From JABMQB01 sp964408795 (GTDB taxonomy: Bacteria; Bacteroidota; Bacteroidia; Bacteroidales; Prolixibacteraceae): 64,000 bases of DNA. Under the pieces are notes generated by a model. That model had not been told where the DNA came from. It ran no database searches and saw only the letters and a program-made list of their open reading frames with translations. Positions 50,599 through 59,116 of the stretch are shown in pieces (positions within the stretch are counted from its first letter, which is position 1; every line of letters starts with the position of its first letter). The stretch is taken from positions 1 through 64,000 of the forward strand of contig CAYPAW010000075.1 in assembly GCA_964408795.1 (NCBI GenBank). Reading direction: 5' to 3'. The position numbers and the translations under genes were made by a program.

Positions 50599-51846
50599 TT
50601 ATCGTTTAAAAAGCACCTTGTTTTGGTAGTCTTGTATTTCCTGAATATAGTGATCTGCAGGAGGCACCTCCTGTTGTTCGCAATAGTAGTTCCACACATC
50701 CCCAAAGGGCATGGTTTTCAATTCCTCCAGCAAGGCAAGTCGTTCAAACAGTTTTCCTTCCCGTTCCAGTTTTCTCAAGGTATCGACAGGCTCCAGCAAG
50801 GCATATAAGAGGCTTTTCTGTACAGATCGGGTTCCGACCACATAGGCACCAATCCGGTTAATGGTAGCATCGAAGAAATCCAGGGCAATGGCCGATTTTT
50901 CCAGGATTCCTGAACGAACCAGTTCCTGTGTCAACTCCCGAACCGGATCATTCAGGGTAACCACATGATCGCTGTCCCACCGGAGTCCCCGGCTGAAATG
51001 AAACAGGAGTTCCGGAATATAGGAACTTACAGCCGACACTTTATCGGCGACCGATTCGGTAGGATGAAAATGCCCCATATCCAGGCAAAGCATTTTTTTC
51101 CGGGTAATTGCGTACCCCAGATAAAACTCAAATGATCCGGTAACAAAACTTTCACTTCCGATGCCAAAAAGTTTGCTTTCCAGGGAATCAACCATATACT
51201 GAGGATCATACCTTTTTTCAAACAGGGTATCGAGCGACTCTATCAGCCACTCCCGATGTTGTTTTCGGCTTACCGTATCGTCTTTCGATCCATCAGGAAT
51301 CCAGATATTATGAATGCAACGCGATTTAAGGTTTTTCCCTATTGAATCAGAAATCTTCCTGCATCGCCGTGCATGTTCCATCCAGAATTCGCGGATTGCC
51401 TGGTCGGGATGTGACAAGGTAAAACCCGCATCGGCGTTGGGATGTCCAAAAAATGTGGAGTTAAAATCGAGGCCCACCTGATTTTGTTTGGCCCACTCTA
51501 TCCAGGAAACAAAATGCCCGGGTTCCAATTCATTCCTGTCAACCCGCTGGTTTCTGAAATCCCCGTAGGTGGCATGCAGGTTCACCCGCAATTTTCCGGG
51601 CAAAAGACTCAATACTTTTTCCAGATCCTTACAGAGTTCCTCCAGCGAAGAGGCTCTCCCGGGAAAATTTCCGGTAACAGCCAGTCCACCCCCCACATCT
51701 CCCTCCTTTTTTTCAAATCCAGTGATATCATCTGCCTGCCAACAATGCAGAGAAACAGGGATTTCTGACAATTCTTTCAGAACTTGATCTGTATCAACAT
51801 TAAACGCCGCATATTTCTCTTTTGCAATTTGGTATTCTTTTTCCAT
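50599..51846 (-). CDS. rhaA: L-rhamnose isomerase
   Basis: A 415-residue TIM-barrel enzyme that converts L-rhamnose to L-rhamnulose. Typical segments are SLHCWQADDITGFE, GGGLAVTGNFPGRA, NLHATYG, GLDFNSTFFGHPNA, CIHNIWIPDGSKD, CLDMGHFHPTESVADK and HFSRGLRWDSDHVV, which hold the two metal ions. The length is that of the E. coli enzyme. It begins right after the rhaB stop, so both are cotranscribed. The ATG at 51846 is chosen; one at 51930 would lie inside rhaB. Confidence 0.94.
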   Translation of the reverse strand: MEKEYQIAKEKYAAFNVDTDQVLKELSEIPVSLHCWQADDITGFEKKEGDVGGGLAVTGNFPGRASSLEELCKDLEKVLSLLPGKLRVNLHATYGDFRNQRVDRNELEPGHFVSWIEWAKQNQVGLDFNSTFFGHPNADAGFTLSHPDQAIREFWMEHARRCRKISDSIGKNLKSRCIHNIWIPDGSKDDTVSRKQHREWLIESLDTLFEKRYDPQYMVDSLESKLFGIGSESFVTGSFEFYLGYAITRKKMLCLDMGHFHPTESVADKVSAVSSYIPELLFHFSRGLRWDSDHVVTLNDPVRELTQELVRSGILEKSAIALDFFDATINRIGAYVVGTRSVQKSLLYALLEPVDTLRKLEREGKLFERLALLEELKTMPFGDVWNYYCEQQEVPPADHYIQEIQDYQNKVLFKR

Positions 51847-51847
51847 G

Positions 51848-53323
51848 TTATAACTGAATGAGTGTTTCAAATTTTTCGTAGGCTGATTCCCAATCCAGCT
51901 CTTGTCTGGGTTGATATTCGCTAACGTCACATGAGTTTCGGACTATTTCCCTGACCTCTTGTAAGGAGGCAACCAGACCAAGCCCTTTGGCCTGGCACAA
52001 AATGTTCCCTATGGAAGTTGCTTCTTCAGGGCCTGCAAATACGGGCATCATGGTAGCATCAGCGGTTAGTTGATTCATCTCCCGGTTATGGGCTCCCCCT
52101 CCGATGATGTGTATGCATTCCATTTTTCTTCCGGTGATTTTTTCAATCTGAGTCAGGGTATATTTATATTTCAATACCAGACTGTCATAGATACACCGGG
52201 CTATCTGACCCTTTGATTCCGGTACCGGTTGACCCGTCTTTTTACAAAACGCCTTCACCGCTTCCGGCATATTACCGGGATTCAGAAACGAGGGATCATC
52301 GGGATCAATAAGAAACTGAAAGGGTTTCACTGATTTACTCATGGCCACAATCTCTCTCCATTCAAAGCTTCTTTTCTGGTCCCAGAGTCGTTTGCATTCC
52401 TGGATCAGCCACATACCCATGATATTCTTCAGAAAACGGGTGGTTCCCTCCACCCCTCCTTCATTGGTAAAATTCATGGTCTGCGACAGGTCGTTTACCA
52501 GGGGCCGGGAGCTTTCGATCCCCATGATTGACCAGGTTCCTGAGCTGATATATACCCAATCCCTGGCTGTAGCTGGTACAGAAGCCACGGCAGAAGCTGT
52601 ATCATGGGAGGCAACAGCTACAACAGGAATGGATTTGCTGTTCACCTCACGACAGATATCTTCCGTAATCTCACCCAGAATGTTGCCCGGTCTGATTAAT
52701 TCAGTAACAAGCCCCTGGGATATACCGGCCGCCCTGAACAATTTAGGCTCCCATTCCGCTTTACCCGGAACAAGCAACTGAGAAGTGCTGGCTATGGTGT
52801 ATTCATTTTTTTTGACTCCCGTGAACAGATAATTGAGTGCATCCGGCATAAACAATAAGGTTTCTGCAATTCTCAGCTGGGAAAGCTTATCCCGGTAGGA
52901 AGCAAACAACTGAAACAAAGTATTGAACTGCAAAAACTGAAGTCCGGATAACTGATACACCTTCTTCGCCGGAAGAAGCTTGAAAAACTGCGCCATCGAA
53001 TGATCTGTCCGGTGATCACGGTAAGCATAGGGAAGTCCGATGATCTGTCCTTCACGGTTCAAAAGAGCATAATCAACCCCCCATGTATCAATGCCTATGG
53101 AATCGGGTTGAATCCCGTACTCACAGATGCATTTCTTCAGTCCGGTTTTTAATTCACTGAACAGATTGTAAATATTCCAATAAAAACTGCCATGGATCTG
53201 CAGCATTTGGTTTTTAAACCGATGTATTTCTTTCAACACCAGCTTTTCATTTTCCAGGATTCCCAACATAGCCCGTCCGCTGGAGGCCCCAAGATCAAAA
53301 GCAAGAAAATGATATCGATTCAT
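51848..53323 (-). CDS. rhaB: Rhamnulokinase
   Basis: A 491-residue FGGY-family kinase that phosphorylates L-rhamnulose. The N-terminal phosphate motif is FLAFDLGASSGRAMLG; then come IGIDTWGVDYALL, AYRDHRTD, VASHDTASAVASVPA and, near the C-terminus, IHIIGGGAHN, the ATP-binding turn. Together with rhaA it covers the first two steps of rhamnose use; the aldolase (rhaD) and a rhamnose permease are not in the window. The ATG at 53323 (MNRYHFLAFDLG) gives the family start. Confidence 0.94.
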   Translation of the reverse strand: MNRYHFLAFDLGASSGRAMLGILENEKLVLKEIHRFKNQMLQIHGSFYWNIYNLFSELKTGLKKCICEYGIQPDSIGIDTWGVDYALLNREGQIIGLPYAYRDHRTDHSMAQFFKLLPAKKVYQLSGLQFLQFNTLFQLFASYRDKLSQLRIAETLLFMPDALNYLFTGVKKNEYTIASTSQLLVPGKAEWEPKLFRAAGISQGLVTELIRPGNILGEITEDICREVNSKSIPVVAVASHDTASAVASVPATARDWVYISSGTWSIMGIESSRPLVNDLSQTMNFTNEGGVEGTTRFLKNIMGMWLIQECKRLWDQKRSFEWREIVAMSKSVKPFQFLIDPDDPSFLNPGNMPEAVKAFCKKTGQPVPESKGQIARCIYDSLVLKYKYTLTQIEKITGRKMECIHIIGGGAHNREMNQLTADATMMPVFAGPEEATSIGNILCQAKGLGLVASLQEVREIVRNSCDVSEYQPRQELDWESAYEKFETLIQL

Positions 53324-53590
53324 GAAACAGATATTTCTCTGATTGTGTCCCGAAGATACAAAGTTATTCATTGAAAAGCACAAATCATCCTGTCGTTTCC
53401 TGTTATGTTAAGGATGCATAGCATCGGGTGCCAGCAGTTCCCCATCATGCTACTATCTTTTTTACCTTATGGTAGAAACCAAACCTATCCTTTGCTGCTG
53501 GCTTCCTGTCCGTTTGGCTGGACGGGTAGTCAACGGAAAGAATAACAGCAGGATAATCCGGAAGTTCTGCTTCTCCCGGTATAAAACACC

Positions 53591-55414
53591 TCATTGCACT
53601 ACTGCCACCCAATCCATTTCCTTCTTTTCAGGGGGGAAGCCCAGGCTCACTTCTCCGGGTCCTTTCACAACAGGAATGCTTCCGGTCTGACCTTCTCTCC
53701 CTGTACGGGGATTAAACCAGCGCACTGAAAACTCCTTTTCTGAAGCCAGAAACATCTTCGCCGGTTGAATATTCTGCGGCATATAGGCTATATACAGTTT
53801 CCCTTCTTCTGCAAGGCACCAGCCCTGGTCATGCATCCGGTGATCAGCATTTGTCATACTCTGCACCGGCAAAGCACGAATAAACGATGTGGCAATAGCC
53901 GTCTGTTGCCACCATTTCTCCCGGCTCCGGAAATCTTCACAGGTAAGGTCGGTGTGGGGATAGCGGTAGCCGAAGTACCATTCCGCCCCTGCTCCGCCTG
54001 CCATAAGTGTACCCCAGAGACATTCCCTACGTATGGTATCATGGTCAGGATCATGCGAATCGGGTAAGACTCCCTTCCAGTGGGGACCAATTTCATCCAG
54101 GTTCACCACCCACCGTTCCCCGGAAGATTCCGACCGGCTTATCCACTTCTTGATCCGTTCGTGTACCTTATATGGATTTCCAATCTGCATGGAAGGCCCG
54201 TTAATAAAAGAACCTCCGAGCATGGGGGTCAGGTATTCATCTTGTTTGCCATCATCAGCATGGGTGTGCAAAACAACAAAACAGGGATAGGGATTGATTT
54301 TTTTCAGATAGGAAGCCATGGCCTTTATTTGTGTTTCCGTCTGACCGATCGGAGACCATGATGCAGGTCCATTTTCTTCGCCCAGGTTCCAGGTAACCGC
54401 CGGATGATGCGCGAAACGAGCTACCAATTCACGCAGGTATACCATGCGCTGTACATCCATATACCCGTTGTCGAGTAAGGTTTCATTCTCGGTTTCCTGC
54501 AACACAAAATGAATCATCATCCCCAGATGATCCATGTGGCTGAAAACGATTTCCCACTGATCCAGTTTGCTGCAATCGAAACGGGTTCGCTCATTGGGGT
54601 CGCTGTAAGGCCATACATCTTTCCCGTCGCCCAGGATATTCATGGTAAGCATGTATTGGGAATTAACACCTTGCGAAGCCAGGTAATTCAGGGCTCCGAT
54701 GATCCCTTTTCCCTTGCCGTTTTTCCACGTCGGATCCCCTTTTTTCCAATCGCCCACATGGGGTTCGTAGGCATGCAAATCTTTTTGGGGATCTGCTTCG
54801 CCTTCCCTCACTTCCGTTTTAAGACTGTAACGCAGGGTTTGATCAAAATCGCGGTATGCCAGAAAATTCTCGGGGCTGTCGGCGCCGTTTTTAATCCATA
54901 CCTCTCCTGTTTCCTGAAAAACGAGGTATCCCTTTCTGCCGTTTATGAGACGACCTTTTGCCCGGAAATCATTTCCCGTTTTATCGGTATCCGAGATTTC
55001 AAAACTTCCCTGAAGTCCGTCTCCTGGTACCGGTTCTCCGGCATCAGAAAATGAACTCAATACGAGGTCCTTGCCTTTGCGAAAAGAGAGGGTATATTCC
55101 CAGGTTCCTGTTTCGTCGGGCAGAAAACGAATTTTCCAAAGGTTGCCTTGGTCTGCCGATGTCTCAGCAGCCTTTCCGTCGGCAGCAAAAAAACCCGGAA
55201 CCGTAAAAGATCGTTCACCCCGGGTGAAAGTACCCTCCAGACGGTAATCCAGAAAAGGATTCGTCCTGGCCCATTCCGAGGATTCAGGACCTTTCACTTG
55301 CAGGGTTACCGTATGCCACTTCTTTAACTCTCCTGTTACCTCAACACCCCTTTTCATCTCTGATGTACAGGCTGTGATAAGCAATACCCCTAAAATAACT
55401 ACTTGTTTATGCAT
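53591..55414 (-). CDS. DUF5060-containing glycoside-hydrolase-like lipoprotein
   Basis: A 607-residue lipoprotein (lipobox LITAC at about residue 12-16). Residues about 25-140 form a DUF5060 beta-sandwich (WHTVTLQVKGPESSEWARTN). Residues about 170-500 form a TIM-barrel-like catalytic part with probable acid/base Glu in TWNLGEENGPASW and nucleophile Glu in VNLDEIGPHWKG. The last about 80 residues fit the putative collagen-binding C-terminal domain that often ends this family (VRWFNPRTGREGQ). The enzyme is probably an exo-acting glycosidase on plant- or alga-type side chains; the exact sugar is unknown. It lies between the CE15-like and rhaB genes. Confidence 0.8.
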   Translation of the reverse strand: MHKQVVILGVLLITACTSEMKRGVEVTGELKKWHTVTLQVKGPESSEWARTNPFLDYRLEGTFTRGERSFTVPGFFAADGKAAETSADQGNLWKIRFLPDETGTWEYTLSFRKGKDLVLSSFSDAGEPVPGDGLQGSFEISDTDKTGNDFRAKGRLINGRKGYLVFQETGEVWIKNGADSPENFLAYRDFDQTLRYSLKTEVREGEADPQKDLHAYEPHVGDWKKGDPTWKNGKGKGIIGALNYLASQGVNSQYMLTMNILGDGKDVWPYSDPNERTRFDCSKLDQWEIVFSHMDHLGMMIHFVLQETENETLLDNGYMDVQRMVYLRELVARFAHHPAVTWNLGEENGPASWSPIGQTETQIKAMASYLKKINPYPCFVVLHTHADDGKQDEYLTPMLGGSFINGPSMQIGNPYKVHERIKKWISRSESSGERWVVNLDEIGPHWKGVLPDSHDPDHDTIRRECLWGTLMAGGAGAEWYFGYRYPHTDLTCEDFRSREKWWQQTAIATSFIRALPVQSMTNADHRMHDQGWCLAEEGKLYIAYMPQNIQPAKMFLASEKEFSVRWFNPRTGREGQTGSIPVVKGPGEVSLGFPPEKKEMDWVAVVQ

Positions 55415-55431
55415 ATTCTTCCAATTGAAAA

Positions 55432-56700
55432 TTATTGAACCACCCTTTTAGCAAACGTTCTGTACTGTTCCAGGTCAAAAGCTTTCACATCATGTTCTCC
55501 GTTTCTGATATGATAAGACACCCCATTTTGGATCATTGGCTTATTAACCGGAGGTTGTTCCGGATGATCCAATCCTTTAAGTGTAAAAAGCCGGTATACT
55601 TCGGATGCATAATATCCCGAGAGGTACTCCCCTTTGGGATCGGCCCACAGGTCTTCGCTGGCACTGGCTATATAGACTGGCCGGGGAGCCATTAATGCAA
55701 TGAGCATATGCTGATCAACGGGCAGGGTAGCTTCCTGGTTGTTGTATTTTTTGAAGTTATCACAAAACCAATGCGGGAAAACCCGGTTTATGCGTTCCAC
55801 AGTTTCACCGAATGCTCTACGCGAAAGAGCTGCTCCGCCACATCCGGAGTTGTTTGAGATAACTGCTGCAAACCGCTGGTCGAGGGCTCCGGCCCAGAGG
55901 GCGGCTTTTCCCAAACGGGAATGTCCCGTAAGTACCACTTTCTCCGCATCTACTTCCGCTACTGTTTCAAGGTAATCCATGATTCTGCTCAATCCCCATG
56001 ACCAGGCAGCCAGGGTACCCCACTCTTCAGCTGCCGGTTTATCCTGCCCGTTTTCATATAAAAACGGATGGGGACCGTCGGAAAAATCATCCCGGTCCGG
56101 ATCAATATCGCCGCAACAGGCTGTTGCAACCCCAAAGCCTGCATCCAACCAGTTCTCCACTTCCCAGCGATAGGCCTTTCCACCCCTCGACTGCTCCGTA
56201 GCCCGGTGATCCGTTATGCCCAGCATTTCATTGTTAATAATCCATGATTCAGCAAGCAGAATCCCCGGGTCATCGCAAAGGGTCTGATTGCCCAAAAAAT
56301 TCAACCCCAAAAAAACCGGAACCGGTTCCTGAGATTTCGGAAGGTAAAGCAAGACATGGATCCTCAATTCCTTGTCTTGATGCTGAAAAATTAACCGAAC
56401 CTGCCTCCGTTGAGCTTTCCCCTGAAAAACAGGTTCCGGGTGTTCCAAAATTTCGGTTTCCGCAATGTGTAACTCCCCGGGAATGACTCCGTACATCAAA
56501 TTCTCAAAATCAGCTACAATCTCAGGGCGCCTTTTTTTCATCCATACACGGCTGCTTTTTACCGGTTTGCCGTTTTTTAATCGCAGTAAAGGGGGTAAAG
56601 TATATTCCGGAACTTTGCTTTCATCGTAATTCGCTTCCTGTGAAAAAAGCGAAAAAAAAGAAAACAGAAGCATCAAAAAAACAAAAATCTTCTTATTCAT
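55432..56700 (-). CDS. CE15-like glucuronoyl esterase/acetyl xylan esterase
   Basis: A 422-residue exported alpha/beta hydrolase. A signal peptide covers about residues 1-20. The nucleophile elbow is VLTGHSRLGKAALWAG (about residue 259), with histidine where the classical CE15 motif GCSRxGK has cysteine. The following SNNSGCGGAALSRR resembles the CE15 acid region but has Asn-Asn in place of an acidic residue. The likely catalytic His is in NGEHDVKAFD. CE15 enzymes split ester links of 4-O-methyl-glucuronate. It is 17 bases upstream of the DUF5060 gene. Confidence 0.78.
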   Translation of the reverse strand: MNKKIFVFLMLLFSFFSLFSQEANYDESKVPEYTLPPLLRLKNGKPVKSSRVWMKKRRPEIVADFENLMYGVIPGELHIAETEILEHPEPVFQGKAQRRQVRLIFQHQDKELRIHVLLYLPKSQEPVPVFLGLNFLGNQTLCDDPGILLAESWIINNEMLGITDHRATEQSRGGKAYRWEVENWLDAGFGVATACCGDIDPDRDDFSDGPHPFLYENGQDKPAAEEWGTLAAWSWGLSRIMDYLETVAEVDAEKVVLTGHSRLGKAALWAGALDQRFAAVISNNSGCGGAALSRRAFGETVERINRVFPHWFCDNFKKYNNQEATLPVDQHMLIALMAPRPVYIASASEDLWADPKGEYLSGYYASEVYRLFTLKGLDHPEQPPVNKPMIQNGVSYHIRNGEHDVKAFDLEQYRTFAKRVVQ

Positions 56701-56724
56701 GCATTTATGTATTGGTTCAGAAAT

Positions 56725-57738
56725 TCACAAGGATTTCCTCCGAATGAATTCAAACGGACTTTTGATCCTCCTGAAATTTCTGGACAGGATCATTTCCGCA
56801 GCAAGCCGGCCGATCTCATCATGGTTCGTGGAAATCGTGGTGATGCCCTCTTCAAGAATCTCCTTGACCGGATTCTCATTATAGGCCACCACCCCGATCT
56901 CTTTTCCGGTTTTCCATCCCAACCTTCGAATGATCTTAATGAATTCATATAAATCATCGTCGGAAATGATAACATAGGCTTCATTTTTCCTGACTTCCTT
57001 GTCTATCGGCCTGTCAATTACCGAATGATCAAGATTGTTGACCTGGCAAAAAATCCGGAATCCCCGTTTGATATATTTCGGATAATAATCTCCCTCCGGA
57101 AAAACAAGATTGATCTGTCTATACTTCCGGATCAATTCCAGTCCACAGGTTAAAGCAGTCTGTATATCCTTTTCATATTCCTGATAGACAATTGGATAGT
57201 TTTTCAAGGCTTCAGTATACCGATCGACAATCAATACTTTTTCTTCGGGGATTTTACGGATCACGGAGCTCACATCATCCTTTTCATTTTTAAAATGGGG
57301 CAGGATGACATAGTAATCATAATGGGTCAGATTGTTATCGATAATTTCTTCAAACTCCTGTATATCATAGTTGTAAATAAATACATCCAGGCAGGCTTTG
57401 TTTCCCAGTTTTTCCTTAAATGAATAATAAATACTTCGTTTGTAGTTGCTGAGCTTGTTAAAGATCAAGGCAACTTTCAGCTTATGGTGTACATTGGTAT
57501 GGTTTACATAATAACCTTTTCCTCTTACCGACAACAGTACTCCCTGGTTCTTTAAATATAGATAGGCTTTCTCAACCGTGTCTCTTGACAGGAGCAACTC
57601 CTCGCTGGTCTCATTAATGGAAGGAATTCGTTGTCCTTGTTTGAAGATTCCGGTTTCAATATCAGAGATGATCAGGTTCACCACCTGTTTGTATTTGGGT
57701 ATTTCTGATGCATGGTCTATCCGCTGATACTGAAACAT
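56725..57738 (-). CDS. GntR-family regulator with LacI-type ligand domain
   Basis: A 337-residue transcription factor. The N-terminal winged helix at about residues 12-80 has SEIPKYKQVVNLIISDIETG, QRIPSINETSEELLLSRDTV and a KGYYV wing. The C-terminal about 250 residues form a periplasmic-binding-protein-like sugar domain (VFPEGDYYPKYIKRGFRIFC, ISTNHDEIGRLAAEMIL). This layout is that of AraR/GntR-type sugar sensors. It sits just before the esterase, glycosidase and rhamnose genes and most likely controls them, with rhamnose or an oligosaccharide as inducer. Confidence 0.85.
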   Translation of the reverse strand: MFQYQRIDHASEIPKYKQVVNLIISDIETGIFKQGQRIPSINETSEELLLSRDTVEKAYLYLKNQGVLLSVRGKGYYVNHTNVHHKLKVALIFNKLSNYKRSIYYSFKEKLGNKACLDVFIYNYDIQEFEEIIDNNLTHYDYYVILPHFKNEKDDVSSVIRKIPEEKVLIVDRYTEALKNYPIVYQEYEKDIQTALTCGLELIRKYRQINLVFPEGDYYPKYIKRGFRIFCQVNNLDHSVIDRPIDKEVRKNEAYVIISDDDLYEFIKIIRRLGWKTGKEIGVVAYNENPVKEILEEGITTISTNHDEIGRLAAEMILSRNFRRIKSPFEFIRRKSL

Positions 57739-57877
57739 AGTGCTGTTATTTCAAGCTAAAGTAATAAAAATTGTTGTTGTTCATGTGGAAGATAAGAAAG
57801 ATCCATATTTCCCTAAACAGGGAACATGTTTTTTAAAAAGCAGTAAAAGTCATATAGTTATTCCGGGATTCTGGTTT

Positions 57878-59029
57878 CTAATATCTCATGAGCAGATCCA
57901 GCAGTTTCCGGTCCAGTTTATGTCCATACCAGTCTTCATACGCAACATCCTGTCTTCCTGAATCCATAATCCCGAAGTCGCCGCGGAAGTTCCACAAGGC
58001 ATAACCGATACCATGAGGAGTAAGGATATCCAGGATATCGCCAAACCATGCCAGGAAGACTTCATGGGGTGTTTTGTTATAGCATCCGCATTCTCCGCAA
58101 TGCACACCTACTCCCTGGTTTTTCAGGTCAATCCAGGGTTGGTAGAAATCCTCGAGGGTTTTTCTTGTGAACTCCTGGCCATCGATGGTCCCGGGCCATA
58201 CCGGTATGGGTGCTTCATCGGGATTTTCCCATACCCAGGAAGCCCTGTAATGGGAAACATAATGCGGAAAATAACCCCGGCAACTCTGTGCAATTTCCAG
58301 ATCCGTAATTTCATGTATTACCTTACTACCTACATCATTGCCATCAGCAACCACCCTGTGTCCCGGATTATAGGAACGGATGGTTTCAAAAGCCTTTTTG
58401 GCCACTTTCCGGTAGAGGTCTCCCGGAATGGCTCCCCGTTCTGAAAATTGGTCGTTCATATCTTCCCGCGTACAGGGCTCATTGACCAGGTCAAAACTGA
58501 TCTTTCCGGGGGTTACATTTTTAAATCGTTCGGCCCACATTCCCCAGTGGAAATAAAATGCCTCCTGAGCCTCCTCATCCTGCCACAAATTATATGGCTC
58601 ATTAAATCCCGCATTCACACAGAATCCAGGTGCCCTGTGGAGGTTCAGGCTAACATGCAGGCCGTAATCGTGAGCTTTTTCTACCAGCGCCTGTATGGCA
58701 TCAACCTCCTCTACATTGATATGGTATACATCCTCGGGGGTAATATTCTTTGACGGATCGAATTGTATATACCGCGGATAAGCCATCGGAAGACGCACAA
58801 AATCAAATCCCCAGTCGGCCATCCACTTCAAATCATCCTCTGTGGTTCTGTTTGTACTTCCTCCGTAGGGAGAAAAATAATCCAGTACATTAAATCCTTT
58901 CCAACGGGGTATAACATTGGCTTTTATCCCTCCATCCGTGCTACAGAAAGGAAGGGATCCTGTCAGGCCTGCCCCGGCTGCCACAATACCGGCAGTTTTT
59001 ATAAATTCTCTTCGTTTAAAGTTGTACAT
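57878..59029 (-). CDS. Glycoside hydrolase family 5-like enzyme, exported
   Basis: A 383-residue exported glycosidase. The N-terminus has a Tat-like signal (FKRREFIKTAGIVAAGAGLT). The GH5 barrel shows FDFVRLPMAYPRYI, HVSLNLHRAPGF, ISFDLVNEPCTRED with the acid/base Glu (about residue 180), and VGVHCGECGCYNKTP with the nucleophile Glu (about residue 315). The substrate is not clear; GH5 covers beta-glucans, mannans and others. It is upstream of the GntR gene, separated by 139 bases. The ATG at 59029 (MYNFKRREF) is chosen. Confidence 0.88.
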   Translation of the reverse strand: MYNFKRREFIKTAGIVAAGAGLTGSLPFCSTDGGIKANVIPRWKGFNVLDYFSPYGGSTNRTTEDDLKWMADWGFDFVRLPMAYPRYIQFDPSKNITPEDVYHINVEEVDAIQALVEKAHDYGLHVSLNLHRAPGFCVNAGFNEPYNLWQDEEAQEAFYFHWGMWAERFKNVTPGKISFDLVNEPCTREDMNDQFSERGAIPGDLYRKVAKKAFETIRSYNPGHRVVADGNDVGSKVIHEITDLEIAQSCRGYFPHYVSHYRASWVWENPDEAPIPVWPGTIDGQEFTRKTLEDFYQPWIDLKNQGVGVHCGECGCYNKTPHEVFLAWFGDILDILTPHGIGYALWNFRGDFGIMDSGRQDVAYEDWYGHKLDRKLLDLLMRY

Positions 59030-59116
59030 TTCTGAGTTCTTTAATTTGATAGCAATGCGTTGACTTTTCTGTATTTTCCTGTTTCCTGAGCGAATGATCA
59101 TCCAACTCTCCGGATG

